14,247 nt of DNA from an uncultured Curvibacter sp. (GTDB taxonomy: Bacteria; Pseudomonadota; Gammaproteobacteria; Burkholderiales; Burkholderiaceae), in contig CAMLNH010000024.1 in assembly GCA_946481355.1 (NCBI GenBank), positions 1-14,247 on the forward strand. Reading direction: 5' to 3'. Under the pieces are notes generated by a model that saw nothing but the letters and a program-made list of their open reading frames with translations, searched no databases and was not told the origin of the DNA. A program made the position numbers and the translations under genes. Below, piece after piece: positions 1 through 8,428 of the stretch (its first letter is position 1; each line of letters begins with the position of its first letter).

Positions 1-2166
1 CGACATGGAGTGCGCCAGCCCCTTGCCGGAGATGAACATGAAGAGCGTGCGATGCGGACTGGCCCAGGTGAGCTGGGCCCGTACCCACTCCCCCTTGAGC
101 TGCAGCTCGACCCAGCAGCCGATGGCCAGATCGGCCGCGTTCCAGGCGTTCGACAGCGGGGCGCCGGTCGCGCCTTCGGCGGGCATCACGTCCCCTTCGG
201 GCAGGTAGCCAGCCTCGTCGGCCTCGTGGCCGGCCATCCAGATCTGGTCGGCGTCGCCCGCCTCGATCACGCCATAGCCCGTGCTCTCCTCCCCCGGGTC
301 CTGGGAGAACTCCTCGGGCAGTTCGTCGGGCATGCCTGCCAGTTCCGTCACTTCCAGACCTTCGACCGGTCCGCCCAGCTCCTCGGGAACCACCCCGGGC
401 TGCAGGGGTTTGGCCGGCGGCGTCGCCGGAGCCGGCTCGGCCTGGAGCGGTTTGACCTTGGGCGGCTCGAAAGCCTTTTCATGCAAGGCGATCAGATCGT
501 CGAGAAAACGCGGGATGCGCTCGGGCGGGTATTCGATGAGCTGCAGCCCCTGGCGCAGCTTGACCAGCAGATTGGGCACGAGCTGCACCAGCCGCGCGCG
601 GTTGCGCCGCGCCAGCTTGGCCTGTGCGCTCCAGAGCAGATCGTCGACCAGCACCAGGTAGCCATCGGCGTCGTCGGCGCCATGGGCCCGCAGCTGTGAT
701 TCGGCCACCACCTGTGGCCAGGGCCCGCTCAGAAAGGACTGGATGAACTCCGGGATCTTCTTGTCGCGCATGCGCTCCTGGAAATCGGCTGCCAGACGCT
801 GCGCCAGCAGGTTGCGCTGCTCGGCATGCATGAGGGCACGCGCCGCCTCATCCTGCCTGGCCTTGAGCTCCAGATCCACGCGTGCCCACTGGGCATCGAG
901 CATGGTCAGCGCCCGGGCGAAGGACTCGGGGTGACCGTCGCTGCCCAGCAGTTCGAGCACAGCCGAGGTGACCATCTTGAGAAAGCGCTGGAAGCGCTCG
1001 TCGTTCTCGGTCTTGTAGCCCAGGCTCTGGTGCGTGATGCGGTCCAGGAACTGGCGTGCCGGATGACGCTTGTCGCTGAAAAAACGCGGGTCGCTCTGCG
1101 CCAGCTTCAGCAGCAGCGGCTCCAGTTCCTTGACCTGGGCGCGTACCGGCAACAGCAGGCGCTGGTCCTTGCCCAGGTTCTCCAGCATCAGGCGCACCAC
1201 CTCCTCGCCCAGCTGCTGGCCGAGCTCGCGGTTCATATTGCCGCTCTTGCCCTTGGCCACGACCTTGGCGTCCTTGAGCGCGCGTTCGCTCAGACGCTTG
1301 ATCATGGGCTCGACCATCTTCAGGTCCTCGATCGCCACCATCGAGGCCGGTACCGTGTGCAGGAAGTCCTTGCCCTTGCTGGCGCCACCGCCGAGCTCGA
1401 TCTCGGTGGTCAGCAGGCGCCGCAGCTTGTCCAGTGTGAGCATGGTGCGGGTCACGGGGTTCTCGACCGGCCGGCTGCTGGCGTCCCCGCCTGAGGCCGT
1501 CAGCAGCGGCACCACGGGCTCGATGCCCTGCGAGCGCAGCCAGTCGGCCAGCTCCTTGTAGAGCGCGCGCAGGCTGTTGCCCAGGATGCCGGCAGCCGGC
1601 GTGATCAGCGCGGTACGCGCCTGCTCGCTGGGTACGTGCTGCAGCAGGGTTTCGCGCAGCGCGCGCGCAAAGGTCTCGGGGCGCAGCGGGTTCAGGTGCG
1701 CCTGCACCGACATCCAGCCCATGAGGCTGCTGACCAGGGCATTGAGCGGCGGGATCACCTCGTCGGTGGCGAACTGGATTTCCTGTTGCGCGAGCGCGAA
1801 TTCGATATTGGCTTCGAGCTGCCCCTCATCGAGCAGCTGGATGTCATCGAAACGCACCAGGGCCTCGGGATCGCTGGCATGGCTGCCGCTGCGGTAGATG
1901 GCCAGGCGCAGTTGCACACCAAAGGTGGCGCGCACGGCCTCGGCCTGGCGACGCAGTTCATCGACGATGGGCTGGCTCAGCGCACGCTGGTTGACCTTGG
2001 AAACCTTCCCCCCGACCTGGTGCAAGGCCAAGTCGAGCCCCTTGATCACATCGTCCATCAACGGGCCGGACTGCTCCAGCACCGCCTCGATGCAGTCATG
2101 CAGGGATGGCTTCTCGGCAGTCGGATCATCCGACACACCCAGACGTCGCGAGAGGAACTTCTTCAT
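1..2166 (-). CDS. DUF1631 family protein, 3' end cut by window edge
   Basis: A long open frame starts at an ATG at 2166 (N-terminus MKKFLSRRLGVSDDP) and runs leftward for 722 codons without a stop, leaving the window at base 1. The last visible residues include WVELQLKGEWVRAQLTWASP followed by HRTLFMFISGKGLAHSMS. I recognise this ending from the C-terminal part of DUF1631 proteins, large soluble proteins of beta- and gammaproteobacteria with no assigned function. The middle is rich in charged helical sequence, and an acidic, proline-rich linker precedes the C-terminal block. No signal peptide or membrane segment is visible. No good Shine-Dalgarno sequence precedes the ATG; the leader is T-rich, and no in-frame upstream start looks better. 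The gene diverges from the helicase gene across 367 bp. Only a few tens of C-terminal codons are probably missing. Family assignment is fairly secure; function is unknown. Confidence 0.88.
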   Translation of the reverse strand, partial: MKKFLSRRLGVSDDPTAEKPSLHDCIEAVLEQSGPLMDDVIKGLDLALHQVGGKVSKVNQRALSQPIVDELRRQAEAVRATFGVQLRLAIYRSGSHASDPEALVRFDDIQLLDEGQLEANIEFALAQQEIQFATDEVIPPLNALVSSLMGWMSVQAHLNPLRPETFARALRETLLQHVPSEQARTALITPAAGILGNSLRALYKELADWLRSQGIEPVVPLLTASGGDASSRPVENPVTRTMLTLDKLRRLLTTEIELGGGASKGKDFLHTVPASMVAIEDLKMVEPMIKRLSERALKDAKVVAKGKSGNMNRELGQQLGEEVVRLMLENLGKDQRLLLPVRAQVKELEPLLLKLAQSDPRFFSDKRHPARQFLDRITHQSLGYKTENDERFQRFLKMVTSAVLELLGSDGHPESFARALTMLDAQWARVDLELKARQDEAARALMHAEQRNLLAQRLAADFQERMRDKKIPEFIQSFLSGPWPQVVAESQLRAHGADDADGYLVLVDDLLWSAQAKLARRNRARLVQLVPNLLVKLRQGLQLIEYPPERIPRFLDDLIALHEKAFEPPKVKPLQAEPAPATPPAKPLQPGVVPEELGGPVEGLEVTELAGMPDELPEEFSQDPGEESTGYGVIEAGDADQIWMAGHEADEAGYLPEGDVMPAEGATGAPLSNAWNAADLAIGCWVELQLKGEWVRAQLTWASPHRTLFMFISGKGLAHSMS

Positions 2167-2533
2167 GAGGAAAAAACAATGCTTTGCCGAAGCGGGGCCC
2201 CGGCCACTTGTTACATTTTCTCCGCAGCAGAGTGGACAGCATACACGTGCGCAACATTTGCTTACGGGTATGACATAAATGACCAGAGATGGCACATAAA
2301 AGTCGTTTCACGAACAATTTATGCCCTGGACGGCACGAGACCCCGAAGCATGAGACAATCGCATCCGTTGCGCTCCAGTTGGCCGCAACACCAGCATCTC
2401 TGCTGGGGGTTCCGTCACCGCAGTCTGCGGCCCGACCGGCCCCACCCTTGAACCCTATCTGCCTTTGACTGGCCGGGCGCTTTCAGCACCTGTACAGGCC
2501 GATATCCCTGCGCCCCGGATGGGCGCCTTCCAC
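2167..2533. promoter_or_regulatory. Divergent intergenic region between DUF1631 and helicase genes
   Basis: This 367-bp stretch holds no gene I can support. Its centre, about 2206-2325, is clearly richer in A and T than the surrounding coding DNA, so the two divergent promoters probably lie there. The best rightward match I found is ATGACA at 2270-2275 with CATAAA at 2295-2300, but the 19-bp spacing is long, so I call no promoter. The right half, which would be helicase leader RNA, holds three short inverted repeats: CCAGCA/TGCTGG at 2391-2406 with a TCTC loop, CCGCA/TGCGG at 2418-2430, and the palindrome CCTGTACAGG at 2489-2498. None is followed by a T-tract, so they are not terminators. Confidence 0.4.
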
Positions 2534-4195
<1,662 letters not shown>

Positions 4196-4217
4196 AGCGT
4201 GCCTGGAAAATAGAAGC

Positions 4218-4242
4218 AAAACGGCCCTGCGGGGCCGTTTTT
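4218..4242 (+). terminator. Rho-independent terminator of the helicase gene
   Basis: A G+C-rich stem CGGCCC (4222-4227) pairs with GGGCCG (4232-4237) around a TGCG loop. It is preceded by AAAA and followed by TTTTT, so the stem can extend by four A-T pairs. It starts 22 bases after the helicase stop codon and separates that gene from the SDR gene. The flanking A and T runs mean it could also work weakly in the other direction. Confidence 0.93.
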
Positions 4243-4295
4243 CGTGGGCGTAAACCCGCGGGCGCCGACACGGTGCCAGGCGCTAGCATCGGCGC

Positions 4296-5078
4296 ATGAG
4301 CACCGATACCACCGCCATCCGCTACGGCCTGCAGGGCCGCGTCTGCATCGTCACCGGCGCCGCCCAGGGCATAGGCGCGGCCTGCGCCCGGCGCTTCGCG
4401 CGCGAAGGTGCGCAGGTCATCGTGGCCGATGTGGCCGACACGTCGGGGCGGGCCTTGGCCACTGAACTCGGTGCGCTCTACGTGCATTGCGATGTGGGCG
4501 ACAAGGCCCAGGTCGATGCGCTCATTGCACAGACCGTCGCGGCGCATGGCCGCATCGACGTGCTGGTGAACAACGCCGGCATCTTCAAGGCCGCGGACTT
4601 TCTGGAGGTGAGCGAGGCGGACTTCGACGCCGTGCTGCGCGTCAACCTCAAGGGCGCCTTCCTCATGGGTCAGGCCGTGGCGCGCGTCATGGCCCAGGCC
4701 GGGCGCGGCGCCATCGTCAACATGAGCTCGGTCAACGGCGTGCTGGCCATCCCCAGCATTGCGAGCTACAACGTCAGCAAGGGCGGCATCAACCAGCTCA
4801 CGCGCGCCATGGCCCTGGCCCTGATCGACCAAGGCATCCGTGTCAACGCGGTGGCGCCGGGCACCATCGCTACCGAACTCGCGGCCCAGGCCGTGCTGAC
4901 CAGTGAGGAGGCCCGCAAGCGCATCCTGAGCCGCACGCCGATGAAACGTCTGGGCGAGCCCGAAGAGATCGCCGAAGCCGTGGCCTGGCTGGCGAGCGAT
5001 GCCGCGGGCTACATCACCGGCGAGATCCTCACCGTGGACGGCGGGCGCATGGCACTCAACTACACGGTGTCGGCCTGA
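4296..5078 (+). CDS. SDR family NAD(P)-dependent oxidoreductase
   Basis: This 260-residue protein is a classical short-chain dehydrogenase/reductase, a cytosolic enzyme interconverting an alcohol and a ketone with a nicotinamide cofactor. Visible features are the cofactor loop TGAAQGIG (20-27), NNAG (92-95), the catalytic Asn in VNLKG (117), Ser145, the YNVSK motif (Tyr158, Lys162) and a C-terminal GEILTVDGG. Asp45 at the end of the second beta strand usually favours NAD(H) over NADP(H). Length is normal for the family. The ATG at 4296 is preceded by no clear Shine-Dalgarno sequence, but no better start lies upstream. The gene lies alone between the helicase terminator and the convergent cupin gene, whose stop is only 15 bases away, so context gives no substrate. 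Such proteins are often labelled 3-oxoacyl-ACP reductase or glucose dehydrogenase; the sequence does not justify either here. Confidence 0.95.
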   Translation: MSTDTTAIRYGLQGRVCIVTGAAQGIGAACARRFAREGAQVIVADVADTSGRALATELGALYVHCDVGDKAQVDALIAQTVAAHGRIDVLVNNAGIFKAADFLEVSEADFDAVLRVNLKGAFLMGQAVARVMAQAGRGAIVNMSSVNGVLAIPSIASYNVSKGGINQLTRAMALALIDQGIRVNAVAPGTIATELAAQAVLTSEEARKRILSRTPMKRLGEPEEIAEAVAWLASDAAGYITGEILTVDGGRMALNYTVSA

Positions 5079-5093
5079 TGCGCCACACGCCGC

Positions 5094-5477
5094 TCAGGCA
5101 CGCACGAAGAGCGTGATCAGCGGGTCAGGGCCGACCTGACGGCTCCAGTGGCCGTGCACGGCCGGGTCGAAGGTGGCACCCTCGGGCAGCAGATCGGCCG
5201 AGTAGAAATGCTGGCCGGGCCCGAAGACGCGTGAGAGCCCGCCCTGCAGGCCGATTTCCATCTGCCCTTGAAGGATGAAGCACCACTGCGGCGCGCCCGT
5301 ACAGTGAAAGCTGCTGCGAAAGCCCACCGGGCTCATGCGCAGCTGGTAGCCGCCACTGGCAAACACCTGGGACAGCATGGACTGCGGCGTGCCCTCGCCC
5401 AGAGGAATCTGCTCCTCGCGAAAGCGCGCGCGACCATCGGTGTCGGTGTAGAGGATGACTTTGGTGAATTGACGCAT
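5094..5477 (-). CDS. Small cupin-fold protein
   Basis: This protein of about 127 residues looks like a single-domain cupin, with a strand-rich core: WCFILQGQMEIGLQGG, then SRVFGPGQHFYSAD with the typical PGQ turn. The usual metal-binding HxH pair of cupin motif 1 is absent. Only His58 (in SSFHCTG) stands in that area, and HGH at 108-110 lies near the C-terminus. Metal binding and catalysis are therefore doubtful, and it could be a binding or sensing protein. I chose the ATG at 5477 (MRQFTKVILYTD) because AGGA lies eight bases upstream; the ATG at 5486, three codons earlier, is the alternative. It starts about 30 bases after the MFS transporter stop on the same strand and is probably the last gene of the MarR-MFS-cupin operon. 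Its substrate is unknown. Confidence 0.82.
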   Translation of the reverse strand: MRQFTKVILYTDTDGRARFREEQIPLGEGTPQSMLSQVFASGGYQLRMSPVGFRSSFHCTGAPQWCFILQGQMEIGLQGGLSRVFGPGQHFYSADLLPEGATFDPAVHGHWSRQVGPDPLITLFVRA

Positions 5478-5507
5478 GCCTGCCATCCTACCCGCTGCCC
5501 AGGCTGA

Positions 5508-6743
5508 TCAGGCCATCGCCGCACGTGACCGCAGCGGCTTCTCGGCGATGGGCAGATGGATCAGCGCAGCGCCCACGGCCAGGGCGATGTCGATGTACCA
5601 GACCCAGTCATAGCTGCCTGTCGCGTCGAAGACCTGCCCGCCAAGCCAGGCGCCGAGAAAGCCGCCCACCTGATGCGAGAGCATGACCAGACCGAACAGC
5701 GTGGCCATGTGCGATATGCCGAAAAACTTGGCCACCAGGCCGGCCGTGGGCGGCACAGTGGAGAGGAAGGTCAGGCCCATCACCGCGGCAAAGATCAGCA
5801 CGACGGGACCGGTCTTGGGCGCGAAGACAAAGACGAGCACGGCCAGCGCACGTGCGGCGTAAACCAGGGACAAGAGAGACTTCATGCGCCAGCGGCCCAC
5901 CGCCCAGCCCATGGCCACGCTGCCCACGATGTTGAAGAGGCCGAGCAAAGCCAGCGACCAGGCACCCCACTCCGTGGGCAGGCCGCACAGGGCCACCACA
6001 CCCGGCAAGTGCGTTGCCAGGAAAGCCACGTGGAAGCCGCAGACGAAGAAGCCCGCCGCCAGCATCAGATAGCTCGGCGTGCGCAGGGCCTGGCGTATCG
6101 CCTCTCCCGTGCTGAGCTTTTTCCCGACGCCGGACGCGGCGTTCTGCCCCGCATGCCCTTGCAGCACATAGGCCGCCGGCAGGGCCAGCAGGACCAGCAG
6201 GCCCATGATCTGCATGGCCACGGACCAGCCCGCACCGGCCATGAGCGCCGCGGCGATGGGCGCCATGAGGAACTGCCCGAAAGAGCCGCCCGCGTTGACG
6301 ATGCCACTGGCCAGGCCTCGCTTCTCGGGCGGCGTCAGGCGCGCGGCGGCGGCCATGAGCACCGCCGGGCCGGCCATGCCCGCACCACCGGCCGCAAGCA
6401 CGCCGATGGCCAGGATGAGCCCGGCCGTCGATGTCATATAGGGCGTGATGAAGGTGCCCAGCGCTACGAGCGTGGCACCGAGCAGCAGCACGCGCCCGGC
6501 GCCCACGCGGTCGGCCAGCGCGCCCGCGAAAGGCTGGGTCAACCCCCACCAGAGCTGCCCGAAGGCGAAGGCCAGACTGATGCTGCCCACGCCCAGACCC
6601 GTCGAGGTGTTGAGCGCACTCATGAACAGGCCCATGGTCTGACGCACGCCCATGGTCAGCGCAAAGGTTCCACCTGCGGCCAGCAGGACCAGCCACAGCG
6701 CCCACACGCGCACATCGCTGCGCTTCGTTGGTGTCTCAGACAT
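5508..6743 (-). CDS. Major facilitator superfamily transporter
   Basis: This 411-residue inner-membrane protein has about twelve hydrophobic segments in two halves, the normal MFS layout. The loop after the second segment carries a motif-A-like sequence, GALADRVGAGRVL, and the loop before the fifth segment carries RLTPPEKRGLASGIV. It probably uses the proton gradient to move a small molecule; the sequence does not tell direction or substrate. The chosen start, the ATG at 6743 (MSETPTKRSDVRV), overlaps the MarR stop by eight bases (ATGTCTGA) and has GGAGAAG about ten bases upstream, inside the MarR coding end, which suggests translational coupling. An ATG at 6761 would put that ribosome site inside the gene, so I consider it less likely. 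Its link to a MarR regulator suggests control by a small aromatic or phenolic ligand, as is common for that family, but this is inference. Confidence 0.93.
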   Translation of the reverse strand: MSETPTKRSDVRVWALWLVLLAAGGTFALTMGVRQTMGLFMSALNTSTGLGVGSISLAFAFGQLWWGLTQPFAGALADRVGAGRVLLLGATLVALGTFITPYMTSTAGLILAIGVLAAGGAGMAGPAVLMAAAARLTPPEKRGLASGIVNAGGSFGQFLMAPIAAALMAGAGWSVAMQIMGLLVLLALPAAYVLQGHAGQNAASGVGKKLSTGEAIRQALRTPSYLMLAAGFFVCGFHVAFLATHLPGVVALCGLPTEWGAWSLALLGLFNIVGSVAMGWAVGRWRMKSLLSLVYAARALAVLVFVFAPKTGPVVLIFAAVMGLTFLSTVPPTAGLVAKFFGISHMATLFGLVMLSHQVGGFLGAWLGGQVFDATGSYDWVWYIDIALAVGAALIHLPIAEKPLRSRAAMA

Positions 6744-7203
6744 CGTCTTCTCCGGTTTCATCGGCCGCCAGCAGTTCCAGCGCCTCGTCCATCAGGGTAT
6801 GCAGCGCCAGCACGCGCTCCACGCCCAGGATCTGGTTGAGCTGCTCCTGCGCCGTGCGCCAGCGGCGCTGCGCCTCGGCACGCCTGAGCTGCCCTGCCTC
6901 GGTGGCGAGCACCAGGCGACTGCGCGCATCCTCACCAGGCTGGGTCTCCAGCAGGCCCTGGGCCACCAGGGGTTGCAGATTGCGCGACAGCGTGGAGGCA
7001 CTCATGCGCATGGCCGCCGCCAGGTCCACCGGACGCAGCGGTCCGAGCTTGACCACATGGGACAGCAGTGAGTACTGCGTCACCCGCAGCCCGGTCTTGG
7101 CCAGCTCCGCGTCGTAGTGACTCGTCACGCGGCGCCCGAGCTGGCGCAGCTTGAGGTTGGTGCAGCCCTGGGGGCGTGCGGGGAGCGAGCTTGCGGCATT
7201 CAT
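6736..7203 (-). CDS. MarR family transcriptional regulator
   Basis: This 155-residue protein has a winged helix-turn-helix in the MarR arrangement. A recognition helix (SASTLSRNLQPLVAQG, about 68-83) is followed by a wing with the family pattern DARSRLVLATEAG (Asp92, Arg94), then a long C-terminal helix for dimer formation. MarR proteins are usually dimeric repressors that leave DNA when a small ligand binds. I chose the ATG at 7203; a TTG at 7224 would extend the protein into the promoter palindrome and is unlikely. No Shine-Dalgarno precedes the ATG, and the best promoter would start transcription only a few bases upstream, so the message may be nearly leaderless. The MFS start overlaps its stop, so it is the first gene of an operon with that transporter and the cupin. 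It probably represses both its own operon and the divergent thioesterase gene. Confidence 0.93.
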   Translation of the reverse strand: MNAASSLPARPQGCTNLKLRQLGRRVTSHYDAELAKTGLRVTQYSLLSHVVKLGPLRPVDLAAAMRMSASTLSRNLQPLVAQGLLETQPGEDARSRLVLATEAGQLRRAEAQRRWRTAQEQLNQILGVERVLALHTLMDEALELLAADETGEDDV

Positions 7204-7211
7204 ATCAAATG

Positions 7212-7240
7212 ATTGTATATGCAACTATTGCAACTACAAT
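7212..7240. promoter_or_regulatory. 29-bp palindrome: probable MarR operator overlapping divergent promoters
   Basis: This stretch reads nearly the same on both strands: outer arms ATTGTA and TACAAT, inner arms TGCAA and TTGCA, with 22 of 29 positions symmetric. It also contains two TTG-N6-CAA elements (7213-7224 and 7228-7239, centres 15 bp apart) and a direct repeat TGCAACTA (7220-7227 and 7229-7236). TTG...CAA half-sites of this size are typical of MarR-family operators. Each strand also carries a promoter-like pair: TTGTAT (7213-7218) and TACAAT (7235-7240) rightward, TTGTAG (7239-7234) and TACAAT (7217-7212) leftward, both with 16-bp spacing. A bound regulator would block both. Binding is inferred from position, symmetry and the adjacent MarR gene. 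Confidence 0.75.
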
Positions 7241-7343
7241 ACCATCCATCCGTTTTCAACCCTGTTCCAAGGATGCCTATGAGCGCAGCGCAGAACCGCT
7301 TCAAGCAAGCTCGCACCGCCGTGCGCAGCACGGGGGTTCAACC

Positions 7344-7898
7344 ATGAGCGCCCCCTCCCAACTCGACGCCTGGCTGGCCCAGGAAGAAACCGTCCTGGCC
7401 CGCATCAATGCCGGTGTCGGTGTCGGTGTCTCGCGCCCCGATCAGGTGGCCGGCAAAAGCGGCCTGGAGCTCATGCAAGCCATGTTGCGCGGTGAGCTGC
7501 CTTTCCCGCCCATCGCCAAAACGCTGGACTTCCAGCTGCTGGAGGTCTCCGAAGGCCGCGCTGTCTTCCAGGGACGCCCCGGCCCGGACCACCTCAATCC
7601 CATGGGCGGCATCCATGGCGGCTGGTATGCCACGCTGCTCGACTCGGCCCTGGGCTGCGCCGTGCACACCCTGATGCCGCCGGGCCGCGGCTACACCACG
7701 GCCGAGCTGGGCGTGAACCTGGTCAAGGCCATCCACCCGGCCAAGGTCACGCGCGTGCGCGCCGAGGGCCAGGTGCTGCACTGCGGCCGCCAGCTGGCCA
7801 CGGCCGAAGCACGCCTGGTCGGGCCTGACGGCACGCTCTACGCCCATGCCACCACAACATGTTTAGTTTTTGAACTTCCGGCACAATCCCGCGCATGA
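7344..7898 (+). CDS. PaaI-type hotdog-fold acyl thioesterase
   Basis: This 184-residue protein belongs to the PaaI-like hotdog thioesterases, which hydrolyse acyl thioesters, usually acyl-CoA. The signature [20 protein letters not shown] (83-102) contains the family's Asn-Pro, His-Gly-Gly and the catalytic Asp100. The remaining core, [14 protein letters not shown] and [25 protein letters not shown], fits the strands of the fold. An N-terminal helical extension of about 50 residues precedes the core. I chose the ATG at 7344 because GGGGG lies eight bases upstream; an in-frame ATG at 7209 would lie inside the operator. The last codons are unusually A/T-rich and include a TTA leucine codon. The stop overlaps the glyoxalase I start as ATGA, so the two are probably translated together. 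The gene diverges from the MarR gene across the shared palindrome. Its substrate is not visible. Confidence 0.92.
   Translation: MSAPSQLDAWLAQEETVLARINAGVGVGVSRPDQVAGKSGLELMQAMLRGELPFPPIAKTLDFQLLEVSEGRAVFQGRPGPDHLNPMGGIHGGWYATLLDSALGCAVHTLMPPGRGYTTAELGVNLVKAIHPAKVTRVRAEGQVLHCGRQLATAEARLVGPDGTLYAHATTTCLVFELPAQSRA
7413..7430 (+). repeat. Three tandem copies of GGTGTC inside the thioesterase gene
   Basis: Three perfect copies of the hexamer GGTGTC encode Gly-Val-Gly-Val-Gly-Val at residues 24-29, in the N-terminal extension ahead of the hotdog core. Copy number changes would keep the reading frame. This is a minor feature, noted because it lies in a stretch where length variation is probably tolerated. 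Confidence 0.85.
7859..7887 (+). promoter_or_regulatory. Possible internal promoter for glyoxalase I
   Basis: The end of the thioesterase gene holds an A/T-rich island (TTTAGTTTTTGAA at 7862-7874) followed by CACAAT at 7882-7887, a four-of-six match to a -10 box. Transcription would begin at about the glyoxalase ATG at 7895, giving a very short leader. No convincing -35 box stands at the right distance; ATGTTT at 7859-7864 is the only candidate at 17 bp. The TTA codon here is uncommon in such GC-rich coding DNA and hints at selection on the DNA. The call is weak. Confidence 0.3.
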
Positions 7899-8281
7899 GA
7901 ATCCTGCACACCATGCTGCGCGTCGGCGACATGCAGCGCGCCGTCGACTTCTACACCCGTGTCATGGGCATGAAGCTCCTGCGCACCACCGACCGACCCG
8001 AGCAGAAATACTCCCTGGCCTTCGTGGGCTACGACAGCAACCCGGACCAGGCCGAGATCGAGCTGACCTACAACTACGGCGTGGACCGCTACGACATGGG
8101 CGGCGCCTACGGCCACATCGCCCTGGGCGTGGACGACATCTACGCCACCTGCGAGCAGATCCGGGTCCAAGGGGGCAACATCACGCGCGAACCCGGTCCG
8201 GTGAAGGGCGGCAACACCCTGATCGCCTTCATCACCGATCCCGACGGCTACAAGATCGAACTGATCCAGCGCGACGCCTGA
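7895..8281 (+). CDS. gloA: Glyoxalase I (lactoylglutathione lyase)
   Basis: This 128-residue VOC-fold protein converts the hemithioacetal of methylglyoxal and glutathione into S-D-lactoylglutathione, detoxifying methylglyoxal in the cytosol. The four metal ligands are all present, at positions I recall for E. coli GloA: His5 (RILHTMLRV), Glu56 (AEIELTYN), His74 (GHIALGV) and Glu122 (KIELIQ). That arrangement and the short length fit the nickel-dependent bacterial class. Motifs such as [16 protein letters not shown] and [14 protein letters not shown] are typical. The ATG at 7895 overlaps the thioesterase stop (ATGA), so translation is probably coupled. The pair is odd because the next pathway step, hydrolysis of lactoylglutathione, is also a thioesterase reaction, normally done by the unrelated metal-dependent GloB. 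Assignment is strong. Confidence 0.96.
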   Translation: MRILHTMLRVGDMQRAVDFYTRVMGMKLLRTTDRPEQKYSLAFVGYDSNPDQAEIELTYNYGVDRYDMGGAYGHIALGVDDIYATCEQIRVQGGNITREPGPVKGGNTLIAFITDPDGYKIELIQRDA

Positions 8282-8323
8282 GCCCCGCCCGGGCCGGTCC
8301 GCGTGACTTTTTCGCCATAGACA

Positions 8324-8360
8324 GCGGGGCATCACCCCCGCCGGCCACCGCCTGTGGCCG
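8324..8360. repeat. Two adjacent hairpins between gloA and the GGDEF-EAL gene
   Basis: Two inverted repeats lie side by side: GCGGGG/CCCCGC (8324-8341, loop CATCAC) and CGGCCAC/GTGGCCG (8342-8360, loop CGCCT). Neither is followed by a T-run, so they are not standard terminators. They may stabilise the 3' end of the gloA message or simply reflect high GC content. Confidence 0.45.
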
Positions 8361-8428
8361 ACTCAGGCTAGGATGGGCACAGCGACCGGCAGCCCCGCCC
8401 GTTGCATCCCCCTGCGAGGTCCCGTACC

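Noticed and set aside
10..1494. Two rightward open frames of 220-230 residues over the DUF1631 gene
   Set aside because: They lie antisense to a continuous 722-codon leftward frame that ends in recognisable DUF1631 sequence; they show no motifs of their own.
2465..2496. Promoter made of TTGACT (2465-2470) and TGTACA (2491-2496)
   Set aside because: The spacing is 20 bp, well over the usual 16-18, and TGTACA is a poor -10 match.
5556..6839. A 427-residue open frame antisense to the MFS transporter
   Set aside because: The product is rich in His, Arg, Gln and Gly without structure; the opposite strand encodes a standard twelve-segment transporter.
7209..7343. N-terminal extension of the thioesterase from the ATG at 7209
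   Set aside because: This start lies inside the operator and ahead of the predicted transcript start, the added residues look non-coding, and the ATG at 7344 has a good ribosome site.
8324..8360. Terminator after gloA
   Set aside because: Two stable hairpins exist but neither is followed by a T-run, so I list them only as inverted repeats.
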